This document shows, one piece after another, positions 16,028-25,799 of a stretch of 64,000 nt of DNA. The stretch's first letter is position 1, and each line of letters begins with the position of its first letter. The notes beneath the pieces are model-generated. The model made no database searches, was not told the origin of the DNA, and saw nothing but the letters and a program-made list of their open reading frames with translations. Origin of the DNA: Ensifer adhaerens (GTDB taxonomy: Bacteria > Pseudomonadota > Alphaproteobacteria > Rhizobiales > Rhizobiaceae); NCBI RefSeq assembly GCF_020035535.1, contig NZ_CP083350.1:1002501-1066500 (forward strand), written 5' to 3'. The position numbers were made by a program, and so were the translations under genes.

Positions 16028-17701
16028 ATGTCTGAAACAATCGACGTCCTCACGGCTGCTCCCTCTGAGCGCAGGGACCTTTCGGAACGCTCCGGCCGGC
16101 CGATCATCGACGCGCGCAACGTCGCGGTCCGTTTCAAGGTCGAGCACGGCACGGTGGAGGCGGTGAAGGACGTGTCCTTCCAGCTCTATCGCGGCGAGAC
16201 CATCGCCATCGTCGGGGAATCCGGTTCGGGCAAATCGGTGACGGCGCGCAGCGTCATGGGGCTCTTGTCGAAGCGCGCTACCATCGCTCCGCAATCGCGC
16301 ATCGACTATGACGGCAAGGATGTGCTGAAATTCTCGCCACGCGAACGTCGCGCCTTGCGCGGCAATCGACTGGCAATGATTTTCCAGGAGCCGATGAGTT
16401 CGCTCAATCCGGTCTACACGGTTGGCACCCAGATCATCGAGGCGATCCGGGCGCATCGCAGAATGAGCCGCCGTGCGGCGACCGAGCGGGCGCTGGAATT
16501 GTTGCGCCATGTGCGGATCCCGGATCCCGAACTCCGCATCAACCAGTATCCGCACCAGCTTTCCGGTGGCCAGCGCCAGCGGGTGATGATCGCCATGGCT
16601 CTTGCCAACGATCCCGACGTGCTGATCGCCGACGAGCCGACGACGGCGCTCGACGTCACCGTCCAGGCGCAGATCCTCAACCTGATCCGCGACCTGCAGC
16701 GCGAGCTCGGCATGGCGGTGATCCTCATCACCCACGACCTGACGGTCGTTCGGCAGTTCTCCGACTACGTCTATGTCATGCAATACGGCGAGGTGAGGGA
16801 GCACAACACCACGGCCGCGCTCTTCGCCAACCCGCTGCATTCCTACACAAAGCGGCTGCTCTCGTCCGAGCCGTCAGGTGCCGCCAGGCCGCTGCCCGAC
16901 AATGCGCCGATCATGCTTGACGGGCGGGACGTGAAGGTTTCCTTCATGCTGAAGAAGGGTGGTCTGTTCCGGTCCGAGTTTTCCGAGCTCGTTGCGGTGG
17001 ACAAGCTCAGCCTGAACCTTCGCAAGCATGAGACGCTTGGCCTGGTCGGCGAATCCGGCTCGGGCAAGACGACCTTCGGCCAGGCGCTGATCCGCCTGCT
17101 CAACGCCGATGGTGGCGAGATCTACTTCGACGGTATCCCGATCCACGACAAGGACCGGACCCAGATGCGGCCTCTGCGCTCGCGCATCCAGATCGTCTTT
17201 CAGGATCCCTTCGCCTCGCTCAATCCGCGCATGTCGATCGGCCAGATCATCGAGGAGGGGCTGGTCGTCAACGGTATCGGCCAGAGCCGTAAAGAGCGGG
17301 TGGAGCGGGTGGTGGACGCGCTCATCGCCGCCGGCATGCCGGGCAACATCCTGTCGCGCTTCCCGCATGAATTCTCCGGCGGCCAGCGCCAGCGCATCGC
17401 GATCGCGCGCGCCATCGCGCTGGAGCCGGAATTCATCCTGCTCGATGAGCCGACCTCGGCGCTCGACCTCTCGGTCCAGGCCCAGATCATCGAGTTGCTG
17501 CGCAAGCTCCAGGACGAGCGGGGCTTGAGCTATCTCTTCATCTCCCATGACCTCAAGGTCGTGCGCGCGCTCTGCCACCGGGTGGTGGTGATGCAGCACG
17601 GCAAAATCGTCGAGGAGGGGCCGGTGAGCGAAATTCTGTCCAATCCCAAGACCGCCTACACCGAAAGGCTCGTGAAAGCCGCCTTCGATGTGGCAGCATG
17701 A
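16028..17701 (+). CDS. agpD: Alpha-galactoside ABC transporter ATP-binding protein (fused DppD-DppF type)
   Basis: A 557-residue cytoplasmic ATPase with two complete nucleotide-binding domains in one chain. Domain 1 (about residues 25-280) shows [13 protein letters not shown], signature [14 protein letters not shown] and Walker [15 protein letters not shown]. Domain 2 (about residues 300-555) shows [27 protein letters not shown] and [14 protein letters not shown]. Both domains look catalytically intact. It powers AgpBC. GAGGAGG lies just before the ATG. The stop overlaps an in-frame start codon of agaL2. Confidence 0.9.
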   Translation: MSETIDVLTAAPSERRDLSERSGRPIIDARNVAVRFKVEHGTVEAVKDVSFQLYRGETIAIVGESGSGKSVTARSVMGLLSKRATIAPQSRIDYDGKDVLKFSPRERRALRGNRLAMIFQEPMSSLNPVYTVGTQIIEAIRAHRRMSRRAATERALELLRHVRIPDPELRINQYPHQLSGGQRQRVMIAMALANDPDVLIADEPTTALDVTVQAQILNLIRDLQRELGMAVILITHDLTVVRQFSDYVYVMQYGEVREHNTTAALFANPLHSYTKRLLSSEPSGAARPLPDNAPIMLDGRDVKVSFMLKKGGLFRSEFSELVAVDKLSLNLRKHETLGLVGESGSGKTTFGQALIRLLNADGGEIYFDGIPIHDKDRTQMRPLRSRIQIVFQDPFASLNPRMSIGQIIEEGLVVNGIGQSRKERVERVVDALIAAGMPGNILSRFPHEFSGGQRQRIAIARAIALEPEFILLDEPTSALDLSVQAQIIELLRKLQDERGLSYLFISHDLKVVRALCHRVVVMQHGKIVEEGPVSEILSNPKTAYTERLVKAAFDVAA

Positions 17702-17724
17702 CCGCTAGAAAGCAGAGGCAATCC

Positions 17725-19098
17725 ATGACCAGACAACCCAAGATCACCTTCATCGGCGCCGGCTCCACCGTCTTCATGAAGAACATCATCGGCGACGTGC
17801 TGCAGCGCCCGGCGCTCTCGGCCGCGACGATCGCGCTGATGGACGTCAACCCGCAGCGCCTCGGCGAAAGCGAGATCGTTGCCGGCAAGCTGGTGCGCAC
17901 GCTCGGCGTCAAGGCTGACATCGAAACCCATTCCAACCAGAGAAAGGCGCTGGAAGGGGCCGACTTCGTCGTCGTCGCCTTCCAGATCGGCGGCTACGAG
18001 CCCTGCACGGTCACCGATTTCGAGGTGCCGAAGAAATACGGCCTGCGCCAAACGATCGCCGACACGCTCGGCGTCGGCGGCATCATGCGCGGGCTTCGCA
18101 CCGTGCCGCATCTCTGGAAAATCTGCGAAGACATGCTTGAGGTCTGCCCTAACGCGATCCTCTTGCAATACGTAAACCCGATGGCGATCAACACCTGGGC
18201 GATCGCCGAGAAGTATCCGACGATCCGCCAAGTGGGCCTCTGCCACTCGGTCCAGGGCACGGCCTACGAGCTTTCGCGCGATCTCGATATCCCGGTGTCG
18301 GAGATCCGCTACCGCGCCGCCGGCATCAACCACATGGCCTTCTTCCTCAAGTTCGAGCACAAACAGGCCGACGGCAGCTTCCGCGATCTCTATCCGGATC
18401 TGGTGCGCGGCTATCGCGAAGGGCGCTTCCCCAAGCCCAGCCACTGGAACCCGCGCTGCCCCAACAAGGTGCGCTACGAGATGCTGACGCGGCTCGGCTA
18501 TTTCGTCACCGAAAGCTCGGAGCATTTCGCCGAATACACGCCTTACTTCATCAAAGATGGTCGCCCGGATCTGATCGAGAAGTTCGGCATTCCGCTCGAC
18601 GAATATCCGAAGCGCTGCATCGAGCAGATCGAGCGCTGGAAGGGGCAGGCGGCCGCTTTCAAGGAGGCCGAGACGATCGAAGTGGCTGAGAGCCATGAAT
18701 ACGCTTCCTCGATCATGAACTCGGTCTGGACCGGCGAGCCGTCGGTGATCTACGGCAACCTGCGCAACAATGGCTGCATCACCTCGCTGCCGGCAAATTG
18801 TGCGGCGGAAGTTCCCTGCCTGGTCGATGCATCCGGTATCCAGCCGACTTTCATCGGCGATCTGCCGCCGCAGCTGACCGCGCTGATCCGCACCAACATC
18901 AACGTCCAGGAACTGACGGTGCAGGCGCTCATGACTGAAAACCGCGAGCATCTCTACCACGCCGCGATGATGGATCCGCACACGGCGGCCGAGCTCGACC
19001 TCGGCCAGATCTGGTCGCTCGTCGACGACCTGCTCGTCGCCCATCGCGACTGGATCCCGGAATGGGCGCGCGTGTCGAAGAAGGTCCAGGCAGCCTGA
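17725..19098 (+). CDS. agaL2: Alpha-galactosidase, glycoside hydrolase family 4 (second copy)
   Basis: A 457-residue GH4 enzyme (MelA type). It starts MTRQPKITFIGAGSTVFMKN with the NAD-binding loop and continues with LQYVNPMAINTWA, VGLCHSVQGTAYEL (Mn-binding Cys-His) and AAGINHMAFFLKF. An ATG nine codons upstream (17698) overlaps the agpD stop as ATGA. I prefer 17725 because AGAGGC precedes it and GH4 proteins start close to the NAD loop. It differs enough from agaL1 to suggest a different preferred alpha-galactoside. It is the last gene of the operon. Confidence 0.88.
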   Translation: MTRQPKITFIGAGSTVFMKNIIGDVLQRPALSAATIALMDVNPQRLGESEIVAGKLVRTLGVKADIETHSNQRKALEGADFVVVAFQIGGYEPCTVTDFEVPKKYGLRQTIADTLGVGGIMRGLRTVPHLWKICEDMLEVCPNAILLQYVNPMAINTWAIAEKYPTIRQVGLCHSVQGTAYELSRDLDIPVSEIRYRAAGINHMAFFLKFEHKQADGSFRDLYPDLVRGYREGRFPKPSHWNPRCPNKVRYEMLTRLGYFVTESSEHFAEYTPYFIKDGRPDLIEKFGIPLDEYPKRCIEQIERWKGQAAAFKEAETIEVAESHEYASSIMNSVWTGEPSVIYGNLRNNGCITSLPANCAAEVPCLVDASGIQPTFIGDLPPQLTALIRTNINVQELTVQALMTENREHLYHAAMMDPHTAAELDLGQIWSLVDDLLVAHRDWIPEWARVSKKVQAA

Positions 19099-19124
19099 TT
19101 TTTTCTCCCGGTCAGGCCGCGTCG

Positions 19125-19201
19125 AGCCCCGGAACTTCGCCGTCTTCCCCCAGGTCCTAGCCGATTTAAGGGGCAAGAGAGGCCGCGCAGGTTCCGGGGC
19201 T
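19125..19201. terminator. Long inverted repeat between convergent agaL2 and the histidine kinase
   Basis: AGCCCCGGAAC and its complement GTTCCGGGGCT are separated by 55 bases that hold a weaker inner stem. TTGCTCTTTT follows on the plus strand, so it may end the agp message. The distance makes this a tentative call. Confidence 0.35.
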
Positions 19202-19209
19202 TGCTCTTT

Positions 19210-20580
19210 TCAAGCCGTATTGTCGGCCGCCAGTGGCAGCACAACGCGCATGCAGGCGCCGCCGGAAGAGGAGCGGGCGACGTCGACGTAACCGCCGTGC
19301 AGGTGAACGATCTTCTGGACGAGGTTGAGGCCGAGCCCCGCGCCCTTGCCGTCCTTTCGCAGCCGCTGGAACGGCTCGAAGATCCGATCGGTTTCGCTGC
19401 GCGGAATGCCGTCGCCGTCGTCGCAGACATCGATCGAGCCCTGAGGGTCGACCTTGACGGTGATCGTGCCGCGCCGACCGCCGTGGTCGATGGCGTTCTG
19501 CACGAGATTGGTGAGCGCTCGCTCCAGCGACGCCTCGTCTCCCGTCACCATGACAGGGCGTTGATCGGCCTCGAAGGTCATCTCGTAACCTGCCCCGAAG
19601 GCAAGCGGCGCGAGTGCGACGATCACCCGCTCGGCAAGGGCTGCGAGATCGACGAGCCTGAAATCATCCTTCTGGGCGTCGAGACGTTCGAGATCGAGAA
19701 GCTGGCCCGCCAGAATGGAAAGGCGCGTCACGTCCTCGTTGAGGCGCGTCTTGTCCGGTCCCGGCGGCAGCGATGCGATGCGGGCGCCGAGGATTGCGAC
19801 CGGCGTGCGCAGTTCATGCGCCGCCTGCGCCAGGAAGCGCTTGTGTCTCGTATAGCCGTCGTCCAGCCGCACCAGCGCATCGTTGACCGCGGTTACCAAC
19901 GGCAGGAATTCCGTGGGGACGCCCGCGACCGGCATCTGGATGCCGCGCTGGTCGTATTCGATATGGGCCGCATGCGAGGCCGCGTGCGACAGGCCCGATA
20001 GCATCCGGCGAACGACGATCGGGGTGACGACCACGGTCGCAAGGGCGAGCAGCAGCAGCATCGGCACGAAGATGCTGAGGAAGGCGCCGGTGGTGCTGAG
20101 CAGCAGGCGGCCAAGGGTCAGCTGCCCTTCGGTGCCGCTGAAGATCTGGACGCTGCCGGCGGGAGACTCGAGCCATTTGACGACGGCTTCCGGGCGGGCG
20201 TTCTTATCCGGCGAAAGCCGGAAGCGAGCGTCGTTCATGCGCTCGAGGCCGGCGATCGCGAAGGCGAATTCTTCAGGCACGCTTCCCTCGGAAAGGCGGT
20301 TGCCTTGCCTGTCGCGGACAACAAACCAGATCTTTCCTGCTTGTTGACGCAATCGGGCGAGCTCCGGCGTTTCCTGAAGCACGAGTCCGCCATCGGCATT
20401 GCGAGTGATCGCGTCCTTCAGGACGTCGACATTGCCGTTTTCGTAGCCGTCGATGAGATAGCCGGTCACCCAGAGCAGACCGACGGCGATGGCGATGACG
20501 ACAATAGTCGCTATCGTTTCGAACAGCACCAGCCAGCCGACAAGGCGCCATTTGAACGAATGGGAAGTGCTGCCGCTCAT
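19210..20580 (-). CDS. Two-component sensor histidine kinase
   Basis: A 456-residue inner-membrane kinase. Transmembrane helices lie at about residues 12-38 and 158-185, enclosing a periplasmic sensor of roughly 120 residues. A HAMP-like linker follows, then the dimerisation domain with FLAQAAHELRTPVAIL (phosphoryl histidine) and an ATPase domain with NLVQNAIDHGG, VCDDGDGIPRSETDRIF and GAGLGLNLVQKI. The ATG overlaps the stop of the response regulator (ATGA). The frame is open far upstream inside the regulator gene, but that part is a shadow. The signal is unknown. Confidence 0.9.
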   Translation of the reverse strand: MSGSTSHSFKWRLVGWLVLFETIATIVVIAIAVGLLWVTGYLIDGYENGNVDVLKDAITRNADGGLVLQETPELARLRQQAGKIWFVVRDRQGNRLSEGSVPEEFAFAIAGLERMNDARFRLSPDKNARPEAVVKWLESPAGSVQIFSGTEGQLTLGRLLLSTTGAFLSIFVPMLLLLALATVVVTPIVVRRMLSGLSHAASHAAHIEYDQRGIQMPVAGVPTEFLPLVTAVNDALVRLDDGYTRHKRFLAQAAHELRTPVAILGARIASLPPGPDKTRLNEDVTRLSILAGQLLDLERLDAQKDDFRLVDLAALAERVIVALAPLAFGAGYEMTFEADQRPVMVTGDEASLERALTNLVQNAIDHGGRRGTITVKVDPQGSIDVCDDGDGIPRSETDRIFEPFQRLRKDGKGAGLGLNLVQKIVHLHGGYVDVARSSSGGACMRVVLPLAADNTA

Positions 20581-21251
20581 TGGTCTTCTCTGAGCAGATA
20601 GCCGACGCCGCGGATACCGTTGATGATCACCCCGGCATCCGCGTCCGCAAGCTTGCGCCGAACGCGCGAGATATGGGTGTCGAGCGCATTGGACTGGATT
20701 TCGTCGTCGAGACCGAACACGGCTTCCATCAGGGCCGCGCGCAGCACCATGCGTCCCATGCGGCGGGTCAGCGTTTCGAGCACCAGAAGCTCGCGCCGGG
20801 GCATCTTGAGGGGCGCGCCTGCAACGCTTGCCTCGCAATGCGCGAGATCGAAGGAGAGACGTCCGACGGTGACGACATCGGACTGCACGGGCGCCGGACG
20901 CCGCGCCAGCGCCCGCAGCCGTGCCAGCAGTTCCTCGAAGGCAAATGGCTTGCCGATATAGTCGTCCGCCCCGCCATCGAGCCCCGCGACCCGGTCAGCC
21001 AGATCGTCGAGCGCAGTCAGCATCAACACCGGCACGGTATTGCCGCGCGCCCGTATCACGGGGATGAGCGACAGCCCGTCGCCATCGGGCAGCTTGCGAT
21101 CGAGAACGACCACGTCATAGACGGCATCGTTCAGGATCAAGGCGGCTTCGGCGAGGTCGCGGGCATGATCGGCGATCATCCGGTGATTGCTCAGGGCAGT
21201 CCGCAGCGCACCCGCCAGTTCCTTCTCATCTTCGACCAGCAAGACCCGCAT
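20577..21251 (-). CDS. OmpR/PhoB-family response regulator
   Basis: A 224-residue regulator. The receiver domain (residues 1-115) has MRVLLVEDEKE (acidic pocket), VVVLDRKLPDGDG (phosphoryl Asp about residue 51), MLTALDD and DYIGKPFAFEELLARL (conserved Lys). The C-terminal winged helix contains LDTHISRVRRKL and IRGVGYLL, the OmpR-type end. It pairs with the histidine kinase by a four-base stop/start overlap. Targets are not evident; the nearest genes are the agp operon and a patatin-like lipoprotein. Confidence 0.92.
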   Translation of the reverse strand: MRVLLVEDEKELAGALRTALSNHRMIADHARDLAEAALILNDAVYDVVVLDRKLPDGDGLSLIPVIRARGNTVPVLMLTALDDLADRVAGLDGGADDYIGKPFAFEELLARLRALARRPAPVQSDVVTVGRLSFDLAHCEASVAGAPLKMPRRELLVLETLTRRMGRMVLRAALMEAVFGLDDEIQSNALDTHISRVRRKLADADAGVIINGIRGVGYLLREDQ

Positions 21252-21476
21252 GAATGCGCTTTACCTCGTGCAATGTGCCCACGCGCGTGACCCTAGCGCC
21301 GCTTCATTGAGGGAACCTGTCATCCCGTCGCAAAGTAGTCCCGATCGCTGCCGCCGTACAATCATTCGTTGCGAGGCTGTGGCATGACATGCTGTCTCAA
21401 TGTTGGTCCTTAGGCTGTGCGACACCTGCTCGTGAACATCGGTTCTCGCGGGCGGAGCCAACCCGGATCAGGACGA

Positions 21477-22955
21477 ATGAAGGTCACCAATCGAAAGCGG
21501 CGTTCACTCAAGGAAATCGGAGAGGGGCCTACCGGCCGCTATGCGGTGCGGAAAATTGTGGTTGTCCGCACAAGGCGGCTTCTGCGCCACGGGACGCTGG
21601 CGTTTGCGCTTGCTGCGGCGGGTTGCACCGGCCCGGATGTGACGCCGACCAACAGGCGGCTCGAACTGACGACTGGAGCCGTGCCGCTGCCGCAACCCAT
21701 CTTGGACGGCGGTGAAACCGGCATCATCCTCGCCTTTTCCGGCGGCGGTGCCCGCTCCGCCGCCTTCGGCTACGGGGTGCTGTCGGCACTGGCGGAGGCG
21801 CCGTCACCGGGTGCAAGGGGGCGCCGTCTCGCGGATGATGTCGCCGTTGTTGCCGGCGTCTCCGGCGGGGCGGTGCTTGCCTCCCATTTCGCCCTTTACG
21901 GTCGATCGGGTCTTGCTGATTTCCGTCAGCGGTTTCTCGGGCGCGATGTCGAGGCATCGCTCAAGATGTCCTTTTCGCCACCCAATATCCTGCGCGGCTA
22001 TCGGGGTGGCGTGAACGATCTGTCCGGCTTCCCTGCCTGGCTCGACGCCAACCTATTCAGGGGCGCGACGTTCGGCGACATCACGAGCCCAGGACGCCCA
22101 CGCCTGGTGATCCACGCGACCGATCTCTACAATCGCGCGCCATTCATCTTCGATCGTCCGTCGTTCACCGCCATCTGCAGCAACTACGACGACTATCCGC
22201 TTGCCTATGCGGTTGCCGCCTCGGCCGCCGTACCGGTCGTCTTCGCGCCACTGACGCTGCAGAACTTCCGGACCGGTTGCGAGGCGTCGCCGGAAGCGAA
22301 ACCGCAGAAAACCGGGCCTCGAGCGCCCGGCTCGCTCGTTGCGCGCGAATATGCCGATTCTCTCGGGCGCTACGAAACGGCAAAGGATCTCAACTATCTC
22401 AAGCTCTACGACGGCGGACTGGTCGATGGTGTCGGAACGCAGAGCCTCCTCCACCTGATGGACCGGGCAGCGCCCGAGCCGGTGCCCGCGGAGCGGGCCA
22501 TGCGTCTCAGGCACCTGATGGTCATCGTCGTCGATGCTTCGACCCGGATCGGAGGGGAACTTTCAAAGACAGTCGACAGCCCCAAGGCGCCGGATGCAAT
22601 CGTCGCGGCCATCGACGCGATGATCAACATTCCCAATCTTCAGAGCTTCGATGCCCTGCGCGACCATCTTCCCGCCTGGCGGGACAAGTTCGTGAAATGG
22701 CGTTGCCAGATCGGTGGCGCGAAGCGAGGCTGCGGCGATCTCGATGTCGGCATCGTCAGGCTGGCGCTGTCGGACATATCCGACCCGGCGCTGGCACGCC
22801 GGATCCTGGGGTTGCACAATCGCCTGAGCCTGGAGGCGAAGGACGTCGATTTTCTCGCAGGCCTCGGTCGGCGCTTGCTGCTCGAACAGCCGGACTACCA
22901 GCGGTTCCTGGACCGCATCAAGCGGAGCGGGCCCAGAGTTGCCCGAGCGGGCTGA
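21477..22955 (+). CDS. Patatin-like phospholipase, probable lipoprotein
   Basis: A 492-residue patatin-family acyl hydrolase. The N-terminus is basic, then a hydrophobic stretch ends in LAAAGC, a lipobox, suggesting a membrane-anchored lipoprotein (cysteine about residue 50; the long leader is unusual). Patatin motifs are intact: FSGGGARSAAFGYG (oxyanion loop), GVSGGAV (nucleophile Ser in G-x-S-x-G) and DGGLVDGVG (catalytic Asp). GGATCAGGA precedes the chosen ATG; the frame is open 20 codons further upstream. It is divergent from the two-component genes. The lipid substrate is unknown. Confidence 0.85.
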   Translation: MKVTNRKRRSLKEIGEGPTGRYAVRKIVVVRTRRLLRHGTLAFALAAAGCTGPDVTPTNRRLELTTGAVPLPQPILDGGETGIILAFSGGGARSAAFGYGVLSALAEAPSPGARGRRLADDVAVVAGVSGGAVLASHFALYGRSGLADFRQRFLGRDVEASLKMSFSPPNILRGYRGGVNDLSGFPAWLDANLFRGATFGDITSPGRPRLVIHATDLYNRAPFIFDRPSFTAICSNYDDYPLAYAVAASAAVPVVFAPLTLQNFRTGCEASPEAKPQKTGPRAPGSLVAREYADSLGRYETAKDLNYLKLYDGGLVDGVGTQSLLHLMDRAAPEPVPAERAMRLRHLMVIVVDASTRIGGELSKTVDSPKAPDAIVAAIDAMINIPNLQSFDALRDHLPAWRDKFVKWRCQIGGAKRGCGDLDVGIVRLALSDISDPALARRILGLHNRLSLEAKDVDFLAGLGRRLLLEQPDYQRFLDRIKRSGPRVARAG

Positions 22956-23004
22956 GACGCCGTAGTGTCAGTTTGAGCGGCTGGGTGGGCGAGAGCCTGC
23001 CGGC

Positions 23005-24069
23005 TCAGTTCGCCCGTGCCTCCAGCCAGTCGTGCCACTGGTCCTCGCTCCCGTGGAAGACGTTGAGGTCGATCTTGCCATCGACGCCTTGAGAAAGGCC
23101 GGAACCGGAATACTGCCAGAACAGCCACTTGCGGTTCGGGTAGACGATCGACGGGTGCTGGGCGACGGCACGCAGCCAGAACGGATAGTTCTTGAAAGCG
23201 CCCTGCAGGTTGTCGGCATAGAAATCCGGTGCGGTGTAGATGATCGGGCGCTGGCCATAGTGCGCCTCGAGCTTGTCCATGAAGACCTGCATCTTTTCGC
23301 GTATGCGCTCCGGCGACAGGCGACGCTTGCAGCTCGATTCGCCGTTATATTCGACGTCGATGACAGGCGGCAGCGCGCCCGGTTCACGCGGAACGTTGCG
23401 GATGAACCAGTCGGCCTGTTCCCCGGCCGTGCGGCACCAGTAGAAGAAGTGATAGGCGCCGCGACGGATGCCGGCCGCCTTGGCAGCGCGCCAATTCTTC
23501 TTGAACATCGGGTCAAGGTGGTCGCCGCCATCGGTCGCCTTGATGAAGGCGAAGTTCGCCCCTTGTGTACGCAGCCGTGCCCAGTCGATGTCAGCCTGCC
23601 AGCGCGAGACGTCGACGCCATGCACGGCCATCTTGCGCGGATTTTTGGCGCGGCCGAAGTTGATTGGCTTGGCGTCACGGAAACGATGACCGTAGATCCG
23701 CGAGCGGCCCTGCGGCATCGCCTGGGTCACCGGATTTTCCGGCGCGACGAAGGCGACCGGCCGAGCGTCGGGAACAGGCGCGGCGAGCGTCGTCGTGGTG
23801 TTTGCCACGGGCGCGAAGGCTTCCGGCTCCGGAACGGGGCCGGCCCAAGCGAGCATTTCCTGCGGCGGTGCGGACTGGACATTCTGTGGCGGCGTCACCC
23901 CAGCGACCCTTGCGCCCACATTGGCCGCGGGTACCGGTGCGGCTGAAAGCACCACGGAGCTGGTCGTCTCGCGCGAGGGACGCGGTGCGATCGTGTCCAG
24001 GCTTGAACTGGAGGAGCAACCGGAAACAAGGCCGGCAAAGATGATTGCGGTCGCAGCTGAAAGACGCAT
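23005..24069 (-). CDS. GH25 lysozyme-like muramidase lipoprotein
   Basis: A 354-residue secreted protein. The signal peptide ends in LVSGC (lipobox), followed by a Pro/Ala-rich linker to about residue 130 and a GH25 domain of about 220 residues. GH25 features are VHGVDVSRWQADIDW, ANFAFIKATDGG, AYHFFYW, PPVIDVEYNG (the D-x-E catalytic pair) and WLFWQYSGSG. It should cleave the glycan backbone of peptidoglycan, either in wall remodelling or against other bacteria. The frame begins seven codons earlier at a TTG; I chose the ATG that starts the signal peptide. It is convergent with the patatin gene. Confidence 0.88.
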   Translation of the reverse strand: MRLSAATAIIFAGLVSGCSSSSSLDTIAPRPSRETTSSVVLSAAPVPAANVGARVAGVTPPQNVQSAPPQEMLAWAGPVPEPEAFAPVANTTTTLAAPVPDARPVAFVAPENPVTQAMPQGRSRIYGHRFRDAKPINFGRAKNPRKMAVHGVDVSRWQADIDWARLRTQGANFAFIKATDGGDHLDPMFKKNWRAAKAAGIRRGAYHFFYWCRTAGEQADWFIRNVPREPGALPPVIDVEYNGESSCKRRLSPERIREKMQVFMDKLEAHYGQRPIIYTAPDFYADNLQGAFKNYPFWLRAVAQHPSIVYPNRKWLFWQYSGSGLSQGVDGKIDLNVFHGSEDQWHDWLEARAN

Positions 24070-24209
24070 GGGCACCCGTACGCAAAACAAGGTCGACGGC
24101 AGTCGCCGGCCGACAGGTGTGAATAGCTAACGGAAGCTTACCCAAAAAGTTTGAATCCAATCTTACCAAGCTGACCCAACTTCACGCACTGGAGGTTGCA
24201 ATGAGGAGG

Positions 24210-25799
24210 TCAGATTGCCGCAGGCGTAGAGGGCACGCTCTCAGCCTGCGCTGTGTTCGATCCCAAGCCCGTTCGTTGCCGCCGGCTGCTGCGAAATTCG
24301 AGATTGCGGGCAATAGTGTCGTCGAGCGCTCCGGAAGCGTCGGTGATCATTGTCGGCGCAAAATGCGAGCGGAAGCCTTCGCTGACCCGGAACGCCGGCG
24401 TGTAAAGCGGCCCGAGCGGCTGGGTCGTCGTGACGTAGGTGAGATTGTCGTCGCTCCCCGAACGCGTCGGCAGGCCATGGCGATGCAGGACCGAGGGAAG
24501 CGCGAGGCGCAGGCTGTTGGCGAGCAGATGGATCATCTGCCGGCCGGAAAGCGAGTGGCGGTAGTTGCGATAAAAACCCAGGCAATGGCGCAGGATGCGG
24601 ACGCGGTTGCCGTCGAGGCGCGATAGCTTGCGCGCAAAGAGGGCCACCTCCCCGAGGCCATCGATCGGACGGGTCATCAAGGTGAACCCATCCATGTCGC
24701 GCAGTTTGGCTGAAGGCAGGAAGCGCCGCTCAGCGGCGCATTCATCAAACAACGGCGTGCCGAGCAGCGGGATCGTCAGGCTGAGGAAGGCCGGCAACGG
24801 CATGGTGCTTTCGCCGGTAATGAAGGCGAGTTCGTCCTGCATCGCCTGCATCGTCTGCGACGAAGGGTCGAACATCAGGCCATACTGGAAGGCGACGCCG
24901 GCTTTGAGGCAAGTCTGGATGGCTTCCAGTTGCGGCACCACCAGGTTCTGCTTCTTCTGATAACGCTTCAACTGCGCTTCGTTTAGCGTCTCGACACCGC
25001 TGAAAAGGCCGAGACAGCCGGCCGCGCGCACCGCTTCGAGATTGTCGGGGTCTCGGAAGAAGTCCCCGGTGACGAGGGCTATCCACCCCTGAAACAGCCC
25101 CTCTTGCCACAGCGACCGGATCAATTCGAGCTTGGCATGAAAGGCATCCTTGCTGTTGCCGTAAAAGTTGTTGTCGATGAACAGCACGTATTTCTTGGCC
25201 GGGACATTGCGCAATTGCGCCTCGATATAGCCGAGGTCGTAGCTGTGATAGCGCCGGTTTTCGGCGGTGAGTGCGCAGAAGCTGCATTTGAAATTGCAGT
25301 AGCGGCTCGTCTCGACGTAGCTGACCGGGCCGCCCCAATTGGCAAGGTCGAAGCGCGGCAGGATCGTCTCGGAGACGGCCCATTCGCCGAAGACTTCCCT
25401 GATGACCGCCTGCATCTCCTCGACGTCGCCCTCGCAGGCGTAGTCGAAGGTTTCGGCGCTCGAAACCGGCAGATTGCGCACGACCGGTCCGCCCGCGACG
25501 ATCACGCATCCGGGCGACTTCGTGCGGGCATAGGCGGTCAGGTGGCGCATCCGGTCGAAGGCGGCGGTGACGCCGGTCAGCACCAGCATATCGAGGTCTG
25601 CGAACGCCGCCTCTTCGATAAGCGGCCCGTCGTGAAACTCGCTGTAGGCGCGAAGGCTGACCCGATCGCGGGCAAAGGCGCCCGCCAGGAACAGATGTCC
25701 GGTTCCCTGTGGAATGAAATCGGGGCGGCCTTCCGGATTTCTCGTCTCGTCGAAATGGGCAAGCACGATCAGGACGCGAGGTACTCGGGACTGGTTCAT
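24210..25799 (-). CDS. B12-binding-type radical SAM protein of unknown function
   Basis: A 529-residue protein. Residues about 8-150 look like a cobalamin-binding fold as found in BchE-like enzymes (VLIVLAHF, LDMLVLTGVTAAFDRM, CVIVAGGPVV), but the B12-ligand D-x-H-x-x-G motif is not evident. The radical SAM barrel follows with SRYCNFKCSFCALTAENRR, a C-x3-C-x2-C cluster motif, then KYVLFIDNNFYGN and GLFSGVETLNEAQLKRYQKKQN. The C-terminal 130 residues are not recognisable. GGGAGG precedes the ATG, which overlaps the stop of the giant cyclase-ATPase gene (ATGA), so the two are translationally coupled. The substrate is unknown. Confidence 0.75.
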   Translation of the reverse strand: MNQSRVPRVLIVLAHFDETRNPEGRPDFIPQGTGHLFLAGAFARDRVSLRAYSEFHDGPLIEEAAFADLDMLVLTGVTAAFDRMRHLTAYARTKSPGCVIVAGGPVVRNLPVSSAETFDYACEGDVEEMQAVIREVFGEWAVSETILPRFDLANWGGPVSYVETSRYCNFKCSFCALTAENRRYHSYDLGYIEAQLRNVPAKKYVLFIDNNFYGNSKDAFHAKLELIRSLWQEGLFQGWIALVTGDFFRDPDNLEAVRAAGCLGLFSGVETLNEAQLKRYQKKQNLVVPQLEAIQTCLKAGVAFQYGLMFDPSSQTMQAMQDELAFITGESTMPLPAFLSLTIPLLGTPLFDECAAERRFLPSAKLRDMDGFTLMTRPIDGLGEVALFARKLSRLDGNRVRILRHCLGFYRNYRHSLSGRQMIHLLANSLRLALPSVLHRHGLPTRSGSDDNLTYVTTTQPLGPLYTPAFRVSEGFRSHFAPTMITDASGALDDTIARNLEFRSSRRQRTGLGSNTAQAESVPSTPAAI

